NCBI RefSeq assembly: GCF_002251775.1
Contig: NZ_NOXX01000199.1
Location: forward strand, 1 to 52,448
DNA: 52,448 nt
From: Flavobacterium aurantiibacter
GTDB lineage: Bacteria; Bacteroidota; Bacteroidia; Flavobacteriales; Flavobacteriaceae
Direction of reading: 5' to 3'
The notes below the pieces were generated by a model. It saw only the letters and a program-made list of their open reading frames with translations, had not been told where the DNA came from and did not search any database. Of this stretch, positions 43,342-52,024 are shown one piece after another; the first letter of the stretch is position 1, and the number at the start of each line of letters is the position of its first letter. The translations under genes and the position numbers were made by a program.

Positions 43342-43824
43342 ATGAAATCAGTTTCTAAATTTTTCTTTTTGGTAATACTGTTCGGAATATTTTCCTGCAG
43401 TAACGACGACAATGGTTCGGGATCAAATTCGGGGTTTTTCTTACGGGCGAAAGTCAACGGACAAAATTACAGCAGTTTCGTTTCCCCGACAGCAGTATCG
43501 GTTGCAGGAATGCTGATGATTCAAAGTAGTGCGAGTTCAGGAAATTCCATTCAAATTCAAATTGCGAATTATGACGGCGTTGGTACCTACACATCGGGCA
43601 ACAACGACTTAACAGCCGGATACATCAACTATCTCCTTTTAGGCGATACGCCAACGAGTTTTCAAACTTTTACGTCGGTTCGTGGAACAGGAACAGTGGA
43701 AATAACCGAAGTTACCGAAACTTCGATATCCGGAACTTTTTCTGCGACAGCGCCAGAGAACGTGCCAGGTGCCACAAACCAAGTTTCTATTACTGAAGGC
43801 AGCTTTAGAGCCGAGTTACAATAA
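43342..43824 (+). CDS. small lipoprotein (DUF6252-like), copy C
   Basis: A 160-residue lipoprotein: lipobox IFSC near residue 16, SNDDNGSGSNS linker, and a beta-rich domain with LRAKVNGQNYSSF, GNSIQIQIANYDGVGTYTSG, GTGTVEITEVTETSISGTFS and ending EGSFRAEL, the DUF6252-like pattern also seen in copies A and B. The frame is open upstream to 43237, but only ATG 43342 gives a proper signal peptide. It follows regulator 1 by 226 bases and could be a target or sensory partner of the adjacent two-component pair. Function unknown. Confidence 0.78.
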   Translation: MKSVSKFFFLVILFGIFSCSNDDNGSGSNSGFFLRAKVNGQNYSSFVSPTAVSVAGMLMIQSSASSGNSIQIQIANYDGVGTYTSGNNDLTAGYINYLLLGDTPTSFQTFTSVRGTGTVEITEVTETSISGTFSATAPENVPGATNQVSITEGSFRAELQ

Positions 43825-43851
43825 AATGTAGTAGTAGCGTTTGTTTGATTT

Positions 43852-43884
43852 CCCTCGGCGTCAGTTATTGTGTCGGGGGTTTTC
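43852..43884 (+). terminator. weak terminator after lipoprotein C
   Basis: Short stem CCCTCG/CGGGGG (one T-G wobble) followed by TTTT, ahead of the second kinase cassette. Confidence 0.4.
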
Positions 43885-43952
43885 TACTTCAATACGATAG
43901 TTTATTTCCTAAAATTTAGTATCTTACAGAGATTAACCAACCAAACCCACTC

Positions 43953-45881
43953 ATGAACAAGCGCCTATTTTGTAGTCTGCTTTTCAGTCTTGTCGCGCTC
44001 TGTAGTTTCGCTCAAAATCGACAGATCGATAGTATGTTGCGGAAGTTAAACACCGGAACGGTCAAAGAACGCTTCAAGAACCTAGTAAAAATAAGCGATG
44101 CATACACGCAAACCGACTATAATAAAAGCATTCAGTACGCACGAGCTGCCGTTGAGTACGCGCAGAAAGTGAGCGACAAAAATTTTGAAGGAGAAGCGTA
44201 TAACGTATTGGCCAACGGTTTTCAGTTTCATGGAAAACTCGATTCGGCATTGATTTATCATCAAAAATCGCTGGAAGCAAGAAAAGCCATTGGTGCAAAG
44301 AAGGAAATAGCCGACTCGTACAACAACTTAGGCGTAGCTTACGATACTTCTGGCAAATACCGACAAGCGCTGAGTTACTATTTTGCGGCATTAAAAATTT
44401 TTGAAGATTTAGCAGCCACACCGCAAGTAGCGATGACCTGTACCAATATTGGAATTGTGTATAAGGAAATGAAAGACTATACAAAAGCTTTGAAGTACTA
44501 CAACAAAGCGTATTTGCTTTATCAAAAAACTACCGATGATTTTGGCAAAACTGTTTCGGCAGGAAATATGGGATCGATCCTGATAAATTTTAATCGATAT
44601 AAAGAATCGCTTTCATACTCAAAACAAGCTTTTGCGGGCTATCAAAAACTTGGTTATGAAACGTATACGGCATATCCGCTGTCGAATATTGCCGTGGTTT
44701 ACGATAGTTTACACGTTTTTGAAGAAGCAGAAAAAGCTTACCGCAATAGCATAAAATTGCATCAGAAGTTCGAGAATACGTTTGAAATTGCCAACATTAG
44801 CTGCGCTTTTGCTAATTGCTTGTACAAACAAAACAAATTAACCGAAGCCGTTTTTTGGGCCAAGCGTGCCGAGCAAGTTGCCACCGAAGCCGAACAGTTT
44901 TTATTAGTTGTTAGAGCTTATGAAATACTTGCCAAAGCTTATCGAAAAAGTGCCGATTATAAAAATGCGTCGCTTTACGCAGAAAAGTACGCTTCCGGAC
45001 GCGATCATTTATTTGAATACGAGAAAACCAAAGCCAGTTTTGAATTAGAAACCGTATACGAAACCGCAAAGAAAGAACGCGAATTGCTGGCACAGCAGGC
45101 AAAAACAGAACGTCGAAACATTACAATAGTTGCTTTGAGCGCAATCGCCGCACTTTCTGTTGCACTCGGATTTTTATTTTACAGACAGCAAAAGATAAAA
45201 AACCGACAACAATTGCAAAGTTTTGAACTTCAAACAGCATTGCAGCAAATAGAAACTCAAAAGCGACTTCAGGAACAGCGCGAGAGTATTTCCAGAAATT
45301 TGCACGATAATATCGGCGCTCAACTCACATTTATCATTTCTTCTGTAAACAACATCGGTTTTGCATTTAAAAACAGCGACGATAAAATTCTGCGAAAGCT
45401 AAAGTCGGTGGCCGATTTCACTAAAAGTACAATTGTAGAATTGCGCGACACCATTTGGGCGATGAACGAAAGCCATATCTCATTCGATCAACTCAAATTG
45501 CGGATTTTGAATTTTGTGGAAAAAGCCAGCGAAATGTCGCAAGTAGCATTTACGTTTTCGATCGACGAAGATTTGAACGCACGAACTTTTACCGCCATCC
45601 AAGGAATGAATCTGTATCGAATTATTCAGGAAGCAGTAAATAATAGTTTGAAATATGCCGAGGCAAAATCCATTGCCGTTTTGGTTTATCAGGACGAAAC
45701 ACAGCTCACAATTTGTATTTCCGACGATGGTAGAGGTTTTGATATGGAAGAAATTATACTCGGAAATGGTTTGTTAAACATGGAAAAACGTGCAAGAGAA
45801 TTGTCGGGCACATTTGAAATTTCCAACAAAAATCTCGGAACGCAACTTTGTGTTCGCTTTCCCAAAGCTCAGTTATTATGA
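43953..45881 (+). CDS. TPR sensor histidine kinase 2
   Basis: A 642-residue kinase, paralog of the one at 40532. Signal peptide (cut near SFAQ, residue ~21), TPR repeats (about 30-370; KEIADSYNNLGVAYDTSGKY, then TCTNIGIVYKEMKDYTKALK), transmembrane helix (ITIVALSAIAALSVALGFLF), coiled coil, HisKA_3 with SRNLHDNIGAQLTF (His451), and HATPase with IQEAVNNSLKYAEA and SDDGRGFD. The periplasmic TPR array is the presumed sensor. The regulator gene starts inside its last codons (ATGA overlap), indicating coupled translation. Confidence 0.94.
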   Translation: MNKRLFCSLLFSLVALCSFAQNRQIDSMLRKLNTGTVKERFKNLVKISDAYTQTDYNKSIQYARAAVEYAQKVSDKNFEGEAYNVLANGFQFHGKLDSALIYHQKSLEARKAIGAKKEIADSYNNLGVAYDTSGKYRQALSYYFAALKIFEDLAATPQVAMTCTNIGIVYKEMKDYTKALKYYNKAYLLYQKTTDDFGKTVSAGNMGSILINFNRYKESLSYSKQAFAGYQKLGYETYTAYPLSNIAVVYDSLHVFEEAEKAYRNSIKLHQKFENTFEIANISCAFANCLYKQNKLTEAVFWAKRAEQVATEAEQFLLVVRAYEILAKAYRKSADYKNASLYAEKYASGRDHLFEYEKTKASFELETVYETAKKERELLAQQAKTERRNITIVALSAIAALSVALGFLFYRQQKIKNRQQLQSFELQTALQQIETQKRLQEQRESISRNLHDNIGAQLTFIISSVNNIGFAFKNSDDKILRKLKSVADFTKSTIVELRDTIWAMNESHISFDQLKLRILNFVEKASEMSQVAFTFSIDEDLNARTFTAIQGMNLYRIIQEAVNNSLKYAEAKSIAVLVYQDETQLTICISDDGRGFDMEEIILGNGLLNMEKRARELSGTFEISNKNLGTQLCVRFPKAQLL

Positions 45882-46525
45882 TACGAATCGCTATAGCCGA
45901 CGACAATGTATTTTTGGTAAAATCGACAGTTGAGAAGTTGCAATTTTTCGAAGATTTTACGGTAAAATTTACCGCGAAAGACGGCCTCGAAATTGTAAAG
46001 AAAGTTGCCGATAATCCGAATATTGATGTCATTTTAATGGACATTGAAATGCCGGGAACCGACGGTATTGAAGCCGCTCACGCCATTAAACAAGGGTTTC
46101 CACAAATTAAAATCATTATGCTGACCGTTTTTGATAACGACGAAAATATTTTTAACGCAATTAAAGCCGGTGCCGACGGATATTTGTTGAAGGAAATTGA
46201 TCCGGAAGAGTTGCACAAGAAAATTCTGGAAACTTGTAACGGTGGCGCTGCTATGCATCCATCGATTGCCTTTAAAACGTTGAAATTACTCCGAAATCCG
46301 ACCGTTGCCGACAGTTTTGAATCAAGAGAAGAAATTGCGTTAAGCGCTCGAGAAACCGAGGTTTTGGAGCAAATCAGCAAAGGTCTGAATTACATCAATA
46401 TAGCCGAAAATTTGTTTTTATCGCCCAGTACCGTTCGCAAACATATCGAAAACATCTACGGAAAACTACGTGTGCACAGTAAGCTAGAAGCCGTTGAAAA
46501 AGCAAGGAGAAATAACTTGATTTGA
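45878..46525 (+). CDS. LuxR-type response regulator 2
   Basis: A 215-residue NarL/FixJ regulator with Asp8/Asp9, phosphoacceptor Asp55 in ILMDIEMP and a LuxR helix-turn-helix (ALSARETEVLEQISKGLNYI, then STVRKHIENIYGKLRVHSK). The frame is open to 45848, but ATG 45878 overlaps the kinase stop as ATGA and matches the start of regulator 1. It shares long blocks with regulator 1, such as FPQIKIIMLTVFDNDENIF and IKAGADGYLLKE. Confidence 0.95.
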   Translation: MIRIAIADDNVFLVKSTVEKLQFFEDFTVKFTAKDGLEIVKKVADNPNIDVILMDIEMPGTDGIEAAHAIKQGFPQIKIIMLTVFDNDENIFNAIKAGADGYLLKEIDPEELHKKILETCNGGAAMHPSIAFKTLKLLRNPTVADSFESREEIALSARETEVLEQISKGLNYINIAENLFLSPSTVRKHIENIYGKLRVHSKLEAVEKARRNNLI

Positions 46526-46645
46526 AACCTACTAGTTTTTTGTTCGAGCTCCGCACTGATTGAAAGCAATCGCCAAATACGATTTTTTTCGGATGGTCTA
46601 CTAGTCAATAGTTTTACAACTTCGTGATGTAAAAAATCAAACATC

Positions 46646-47095
46646 ATGAAGAAAGTACTTTTATTATGCATGGCTGTTATCAGCTTCATTTCAACGAGCT
46701 CCTGTAGCGACGACGACAATTCAAACAACGGCGGAGGGAACAATAATACTGCTGGTTTTACTTGGCGCGAAAACGATCCGAATGGCGCGGTTAATCAAGC
46801 AGCTGCTGCAACATTTAACACGCAATTCAATACACTAATTGCCACTGCGGCCGACGGAACAACTTTATTTGAAATCAATTTATCGGGGAGTGCTGCGGCC
46901 GCATATACTTTGTCGAGTTCAGGTGCAAACATGTTTACCTACACCGGCGAAAATCCGTTTTTTGTTGCTGAAGGCGGAACAGTTACGATTACTTCGAACT
47001 CCAACAATAAAATCACAGGAACATATGAGGCGTTTCGAACCGGAAATGGCTTGACACGCCTTTACGGAACTTTTACAGATGTTCCCGTGAATTAG
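46646..47095 (+). CDS. small lipoprotein, copy D
   Basis: A 149-residue lipoprotein: lipobox TSSC near residue 20, SDDDNSNNGGGNNN linker, and a beta-rich domain (FTWRENDPNGAVNQAAAATF, then FEINLSGSAAAAYTLS, GGTVTITSNSNNKITGTYEA, RLYGTFTDV). It has the same design as copies A to C, though the domain is more diverged. It follows regulator 2 by 120 bases, mirroring copy C after regulator 1. Function unknown. Confidence 0.75.
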   Translation: MKKVLLLCMAVISFISTSSCSDDDNSNNGGGNNNTAGFTWRENDPNGAVNQAAAATFNTQFNTLIATAADGTTLFEINLSGSAAAAYTLSSSGANMFTYTGENPFFVAEGGTVTITSNSNNKITGTYEAFRTGNGLTRLYGTFTDVPVN

Positions 47096-47129
47096 AAATT
47101 AGAGTAGTTCCCGTATACAAACAGCATGA

Positions 47130-47160
47130 AAAGAGCGGATTTTTGGTCCGCTCTTTACTT
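47130..47160. terminator. bidirectional terminator between lipoprotein D and the hydroxylase gene
   Basis: Perfect 10-base stem AAAGAGCGGA/TCCGCTCTTT with a 7-base loop lies between the two convergent genes. Confidence 0.8.
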
Positions 47161-47174
47161 GCATGTATATTAAA

Positions 47175-48929
47175 TTATACCTGTTCTAATTTTAAGACTA
47201 ACTCAATACCATTTTGGATCAAGTGCGCAATTTCTTTACGACTTTCCTTCCGAGTTTCAAGTAATTGTAGTGCAGCATTTTGTAGTGCTTCGTTTTCGTC
47301 TGCATGTGCTAATTCAAGAATTTCGACTGCCAAAAGCCAATCTTCGGGAAAACGTGTTTCTAAGGTTTGTAAAATCTCAGACAAATTAGCTGTTTCAGTG
47401 CCGTTTCGATGTTTGCGAACTGCCGCATACAGTGCTTCTAAAGCCGAACGCTCGTCTGATTTTTTAGCTTTTATAGTTGTGGAAGATGGAACGTGCGTAA
47501 TTAAATCGAAGCTACGTACGTCGGCTGGTCCTGAGAATGTCGAAACAATTTTTTTGCCCACCGCCATATCGTAAACGCCCCATTCTGGTCGGAACAATAC
47601 GGTATCTCCGTGCTTTACTGTACAATCGCGGAAGCTTATGATTATGATTTCACCTTGTAAATTCCTGCTGCCTGTGATTATTTCACCTTCCACAGTTAAA
47701 TCGCCTTCAAAAACCAATTCCACGCGCTCGCCTTCGTAAATGTCGTAGGCACGTAAATCCCGTGGCGACATATCTTCGATGGCTAAATTGATGCCTTTTA
47801 GTTTTCCAATCGGACTACCAAAGCCGTCTTTGTGCGTTTCGGTTCCGTGACCTACTAATTCTTTCTCGCGGTATGCTAAAGCGGTTTTACCCGTTGTTTG
47901 AATATAAATTGGCTTGCCTTCGTGAGAGATTACATTAGTGAAAACGCCCGAAACTTGAAGTCCGGTAGATAATTCAACTGTTCCCAAGGCTTTGCTGCTT
48001 ACTAATTTTTTAACACCGCTTAAACCACCTGTTCGAAGCGACATGCTATTAGCAAATTCTTCTAAAACTAAACTCAAATGTGCAAAATCGGGTGTTACAA
48101 AAAGCTGAGGTTGTGGTTTAGTGATGTCGAAACTTTGTTGTGCAGCGGCAATGGAGTAGGGGAGCTTTTGTACGGCATCGGTCATGCACCAACTACTTTC
48201 GCCAATCGACGACAATAATCCCGCACCGTAAATCTTCGGATCGTCTAAGCTGCCAATCAATCCGTATTCCACAGTCCACCAATGTAAGTTACGAATTTGA
48301 GCCATTTCCGAAAGTTCGCCCATATTGTTTTGAAGTTCATCGACACGTTTTTCCGCGGCAGCGATATCTTCCGGCGAGGCATCTTCAGCTTCTTTCAAAA
48401 TCGATAGCAAACGTATCGCCTCGTACATTTCGTAATCCTTGTGCGATGAAATGGCTTTACAACCAATTTCGCCAAATCGGCGCAAATACTCAGCATATTC
48501 CGGATTTGCAATGATCGGTGCATGACCAGCGCCTTCGTGAATGATATCGGGTGCCGGAGTATATTCGATGTGTTCTAATTGTCGGATGTCGGAGGCAATT
48601 ACCAAAACATTGTATGCCTGAAATTCCATAAAAGCATTTGGCGGAATAAAACCGTCGACAGCAACGGCTGCCCAACCGATTTCTTTCAGAATCCGATTCA
48701 TCCCATACATATTTGGAATTTCATCAACACTGAGACCGGTTTTCGTTAATCCATCGACATACGAATGATGCGCAACTTTCGAGAGGTAATCCACGTTTTT
48801 ACGCATTACGTAGCGCCAAACTGCTTGGTTTATAGGTGTGTAGTCGTCGTAATTCTGTGGCTTAATGAATTGTTTGAGATGTTGCGGTAAGCGGTCGATC
48901 AACGGATTGCTAACAAAATGCTCAGACAT
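47175..48929 (-). CDS. phhA: aromatic amino acid hydroxylase (phenylalanine 4-monooxygenase)
   Basis: Non-haem iron, pterin-dependent hydroxylase converting phenylalanine to tyrosine. The catalytic domain is in the first ~350 residues: PINQAVWRYVMRKNVDYL, IRQLEHIEYTPAPDIIHEGA, GHAP with the two iron His (HEGAGH), and the Glu ligand in WWTVEYGLIG. Residues beyond ~350 are a C-terminal extension absent from the short proteobacterial enzymes but usual in Bacteroidota as I know them. The frame is open to 48974; ATG 48929 (MSEHFVSNPLIDRLPQHLKQ) is the family-like start. At 584 residues it is complete. TACTTT-rich sequence upstream may hold the promoter but lacks an exact box. Confidence 0.9.
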   Translation of the reverse strand: MSEHFVSNPLIDRLPQHLKQFIKPQNYDDYTPINQAVWRYVMRKNVDYLSKVAHHSYVDGLTKTGLSVDEIPNMYGMNRILKEIGWAAVAVDGFIPPNAFMEFQAYNVLVIASDIRQLEHIEYTPAPDIIHEGAGHAPIIANPEYAEYLRRFGEIGCKAISSHKDYEMYEAIRLLSILKEAEDASPEDIAAAEKRVDELQNNMGELSEMAQIRNLHWWTVEYGLIGSLDDPKIYGAGLLSSIGESSWCMTDAVQKLPYSIAAAQQSFDITKPQPQLFVTPDFAHLSLVLEEFANSMSLRTGGLSGVKKLVSSKALGTVELSTGLQVSGVFTNVISHEGKPIYIQTTGKTALAYREKELVGHGTETHKDGFGSPIGKLKGINLAIEDMSPRDLRAYDIYEGERVELVFEGDLTVEGEIITGSRNLQGEIIIISFRDCTVKHGDTVLFRPEWGVYDMAVGKKIVSTFSGPADVRSFDLITHVPSSTTIKAKKSDERSALEALYAAVRKHRNGTETANLSEILQTLETRFPEDWLLAVEILELAHADENEALQNAALQLLETRKESRKEIAHLIQNGIELVLKLEQV

Positions 48930-49095
48930 AGGTAATTTTTTAGCTAAAGTACAAAAAGTACAACGACGCACCACAGCGAAAACGTTGTAAATGCGTCGTT
49001 GATTGCGTTAAACTGAAATTAAAATAGCGCTTTAAAAAGTTAATATACGTCCGTGGAACAAACGAATTCTTCTACAATTTCAGAGAAAGATGTTT

Positions 49096-49629
49096 TTATT
49101 TTTTTGGTTGTGGCGGATATTGCGCCAGGATTTCGGATACAAATTCGCGGATTTTCGCTTCTTTTCGTTTTGGGTGCAAGTCGAGCAGCCCGTCGCCCTG
49201 TCCTTGCCAAACGAGTTCTTGTTTGCGAGCGTCAACCACATCGATGTAGAGTGTGCCGTAGGTGTCTGTAGTTACAGAATAATTATTCCAACCCCAAGGA
49301 CCTCCCCAGCCCCAGCCCCAACCCCAGCCCCAGCCGGCGTTCCAGTTGTTGACGTTCACTTCTTTGCGCTCTTTGGTGAAAATGTTTACCAATACATCCG
49401 GATTATCCGATTTTGTAAAACCTTTGCTTTGCAACGATTCTTCAATAGCGGATGTTATGCGTCGTTTGTCTAAGTCTGAAATAGCAACTTTAGCAATCTC
49501 AGCAGTCATTAAATTGTAGGTTTTGTAGGCAGTAAAATCAACTTTATTGTCGAAATCTGCCGAAACGTGCACGCTACGGCATCCCACCGTAAGCATCAGC
49601 ACCATCAGTAAAAAAACAGCCTTTTTCAT
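49096..49629 (-). CDS. DUF4136 lipoprotein with Trp-Gly repeat
   Basis: A 177-residue lipoprotein: lipobox TVGC near residue 17, then a DUF4136 domain (FDNKVDFTAYKTYNLM, then ITSAIEESLQSKGF and LYIDVVDARKQELVWQGQG). A loop in the middle has five or more Trp-Gly pairs encoded by a GGCTGG-type hexamer repeat at 49291-49336. It starts inside the last codons of a 54-residue membrane protein gene (ATGA overlap) and is the last gene of the DUF5522-hutU operon by position. DUF4136 proteins are of unknown function. Confidence 0.88.
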   Translation of the reverse strand: MKKAVFLLMVLMLTVGCRSVHVSADFDNKVDFTAYKTYNLMTAEIAKVAISDLDKRRITSAIEESLQSKGFTKSDNPDVLVNIFTKERKEVNVNNWNAGWGWGWGWGWGGPWGWNNYSVTTDTYGTLYIDVVDARKQELVWQGQGDGLLDLHPKRKEAKIREFVSEILAQYPPQPKK

Positions 49630-49790
49630 TTTCTTCTCTTTTCTTTAATACTCGTGTACGCGGCAACTACATTAAGCAATATCGAAGTAAACAGTAAACT
49701 GTATTTAATGTACAGACTATCGATTAGCCAACCTAAAGCCAGAAGTACATTTGCGAATAGAAAGATTTTTAAGCTTCCAACTTTTTCCAC
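49626..49790 (-). CDS. 54-residue two-helix membrane protein
   Basis: A short frame not listed among longer ones, starting at GTG 49790, three bases after the hutU stop, and ending TGA 49626-49628. It has two hydrophobic helices (about residues 8-27 LKIFLFANVLLALGWLIDSL-like and 31-46 YSLLFTSILLNVVAAY) with short basic ends (EKRRK). The stop overlaps the DUF4136 start as ATGA, so translation is coupled. Spacing, membrane pattern and overlap all support a real gene; no family is recognised. Confidence 0.7.
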   Translation of the reverse strand: MEKVGSLKIFLFANVLLALGWLIDSLYIKYSLLFTSILLNVVAAYTSIKEKRRK

Positions 49791-49793
49791 TGT

Positions 49794-51773
49794 TTACTTT
49801 AGCAACTGCTCATCTACCAGATTTGGGATGGTAACTTTTAGTAAGGGTTGCGCTTCCATGGCGCGTTTTATAGCAAAAACAGCGTTTTCATTTCGCGCCC
49901 AGTTTCGTCGTGCAATACCGTTGTTAACGTCCCAAAACAGCATCGATTCCAATCGTTTAGCTGCTTCTTCTGTACCATCAAGAACCATACCGAAGCCGCC
50001 GTTTATCACCTCGCCCCAGCCAACACCGCCGCCGTTGTGTATTGATACCCAAGTGGCACCTCTAAAACTGTCGCCTATTACGTTATGAATCGCCATATCG
50101 GCCGTAAATCGGGAACCGTCGTATATGTTTGAAGTTTCGCGGTACGGCGAATCGGTGCCGGAAACGTCGTGATGATCGCGACCCAAAATAACTGGTCCGA
50201 GTTTTCCTTCGGCAATAGCTTGGTTAAACGCTGCGGCTATTTCAACACGGCCTTCCGAATCAGCATATAAAATGCGGGCTTTCGATCCTACTACCAAATT
50301 ATTTGCTTTAGCACTTTCAATCCATTTGATGTTATCCATCATTTGCTGTGCAATTTCTACCGGAGCTTTCTTCGCTAAGCGCTGTAAAACATCCAAGGCT
50401 ATTTGGTCGGTGGTGTCGAGATCTTCCATTTTTCCGCTGGCACAAACCCAACGAAACGGACCGAATCCAAAATCAAAGCACATCGGACCCATGATATCTT
50501 GCACGTAACTCGGATACTTAAAATCGATGCCGTTTTCTGCCATAATATCGGCGCCGCTTCTACTGGCTTCCAGTAAAAATGCGTTTCCGTAATCAAAAAA
50601 GTACGTGCCGTGTGCTGTGTGTTTGTTTATGGCCGCTGCGTGTCGCTTCAAACTTTGGCGCACCTGATCCTTAAATGTTTCCGGATCATTAGCCATCAAA
50701 TCGTTTGCAGCTTCAAAACTTAAACCTACGGGATAATAGCCACCTGCCCACGGATTGTGCAACGAAGTTTGGTCGGAACCAATATCGATCATAATGCCTT
50801 CCGCATCGAAACGTTCCCAAACTTCAACAACATTTCCTAAGAAGGCAAGCGATACTGCTTCTTTGGCCGCTTTTGCATCTTTAACGCGTGCAACGAGTGC
50901 ATTTAGATCGCTGTAAATTTCGTCTACCCATTTTTGTTCGTGTCTGATCTGCGTGATTTTCGGATTTACTTCCGCACAAACCGTTACGCAACCCGCAATG
51001 TTACCAGCTTTAGGTTGTGCGCCGCTCATGCCGCCTAAGCCCGAGGTAACAAACAAGCCGCCGCTCGGATTCTTGCCAATTTTTCGAAAGGCGTTTAAAA
51101 CGGTAATCGTGGTTCCGTGAACTATACCTTGCGGACCGATATACATATACGATCCGGCGGTCATTTGTCCGTATTGCGTAACTCCTAATGCGTTGAATCG
51201 TTCCCAATCGTCGGGTTCTGAGTAGTTTGGTATCATCATGCCGTTGGTCACAACCACACGAGGTGCGTTTTTATGCGACGGAAATAAACCCATCGGATGT
51301 CCGCTGTACATCACTAAAGTTTGTTCATCGGTCATGGTTGCCAAATACTGCATGGTAAGGCGGTATTGCGCCCAATTGCTAAACACGCCGCCGTTTCCGC
51401 CATACGTAATTAGCTCGTGCGGATGTTGCGCCACAGCATGATCCAAATTGTTTTGAATCATTAACATAATGGCTTTGGCTTGCTCGGATTGTCCGGGATA
51501 CTCGGAAATAGGTCGGGCGTAAATGGCGTAATCGGGTCGGTAACGATACATGTAAATACGTCCGTAGGTTTCGAGTTCCGCTTTAAATTCGGGAAGTAAA
51601 GCAGCGTGCAGTTCCGTTTTAAAATAGCGCAAGGCATTTTGTAAAGCTAATTTAGTTTCAGCCTCGCTCAAAATAGCCTTTCGTTTCGGTGCGTGATTTA
51701 CTTTCGGATCGTAAGCTTTTAACTCGGGTAAATAATCGGGAATGCCCGCTAGAATTTCTTCTTTAAAAGTCAT
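49794..51773 (-). CDS. hutU: urocanate hydratase
   Basis: Converts urocanate to imidazolonepropionate in histidine breakdown, with tightly bound NAD+. The 659-residue chain contains the family blocks: LEASRSGADIMAENG, GPMCFDFGFGPFRWVCASG with the active-site Cys, ILGRDHHDVSGTDSPYRET and HNGGGVGWGEVINGGFG. The first ~100 residues are the longer N-terminus found in Bacteroidota. No hutH, hutI or hutG lies next to it. It follows the DUF5522 gene by 4 bases. Confidence 0.96.
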   Translation of the reverse strand: MTFKEEILAGIPDYLPELKAYDPKVNHAPKRKAILSEAETKLALQNALRYFKTELHAALLPEFKAELETYGRIYMYRYRPDYAIYARPISEYPGQSEQAKAIMLMIQNNLDHAVAQHPHELITYGGNGGVFSNWAQYRLTMQYLATMTDEQTLVMYSGHPMGLFPSHKNAPRVVVTNGMMIPNYSEPDDWERFNALGVTQYGQMTAGSYMYIGPQGIVHGTTITVLNAFRKIGKNPSGGLFVTSGLGGMSGAQPKAGNIAGCVTVCAEVNPKITQIRHEQKWVDEIYSDLNALVARVKDAKAAKEAVSLAFLGNVVEVWERFDAEGIMIDIGSDQTSLHNPWAGGYYPVGLSFEAANDLMANDPETFKDQVRQSLKRHAAAINKHTAHGTYFFDYGNAFLLEASRSGADIMAENGIDFKYPSYVQDIMGPMCFDFGFGPFRWVCASGKMEDLDTTDQIALDVLQRLAKKAPVEIAQQMMDNIKWIESAKANNLVVGSKARILYADSEGRVEIAAAFNQAIAEGKLGPVILGRDHHDVSGTDSPYRETSNIYDGSRFTADMAIHNVIGDSFRGATWVSIHNGGGVGWGEVINGGFGMVLDGTEEAAKRLESMLFWDVNNGIARRNWARNENAVFAIKRAMEAQPLLKVTIPNLVDEQLLK

Positions 51774-51777
51774 GCTT

Positions 51778-51963
51778 TTATTTCTTTTTTCTGATGGTGT
51801 TTGTTTTTTTGTCGAATCCGTACGGGCAGTGGCGACAGCCGCTCTTGCAGCAATAACCGCGCTTTAAGTGCCACTTTTCGGTAAAACAACGATAGCCTTC
51901 GGGAGTCAGATAGTAATCATCTCCTTCTTTGGGCTTTTCTTCTTGGAATTTATTTGGTTGCAT
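51778..51963 (-). CDS. DUF5522 Cys-rich small protein
   Basis: A 61-residue cytoplasmic protein with a compact YYLTPEGYRCFTEKWHLKRG segment and a Cys cluster CCKSGCRHCPYG that could bind a metal, and a lysine-rich end. This matches DUF5522, a small conserved family. It starts the operon with hutU, 10 bases after a good promoter box. The function is unknown. Confidence 0.85.
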   Translation of the reverse strand: MQPNKFQEEKPKEGDDYYLTPEGYRCFTEKWHLKRGYCCKSGCRHCPYGFDKKTNTIRKKK

Positions 51964-51973
51964 AACGACTTAA

Positions 51974-51981
51974 CAAAATTA
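51974..51981 (-). promoter_or_regulatory. Bacteroidota -7 box for the DUF5522-hutU operon
   Basis: Minus-strand TAATTTTG fits TAnnTTTG exactly and ends 10 bases before the start codon. It lies in the 61-base divergent spacer shared with the gene at 52025. Confidence 0.55.
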
Positions 51982-52024
51982 CGCGTTTAATCTCATCTTT
52001 GTAAACCGATTTAACATTTAGCAA

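Noticed and set aside
49654..50088. 144-codon plus-strand frame opposite hutU
   Set aside because: It lies antisense to the well-supported hutU and the 54-residue gene and has no domain.
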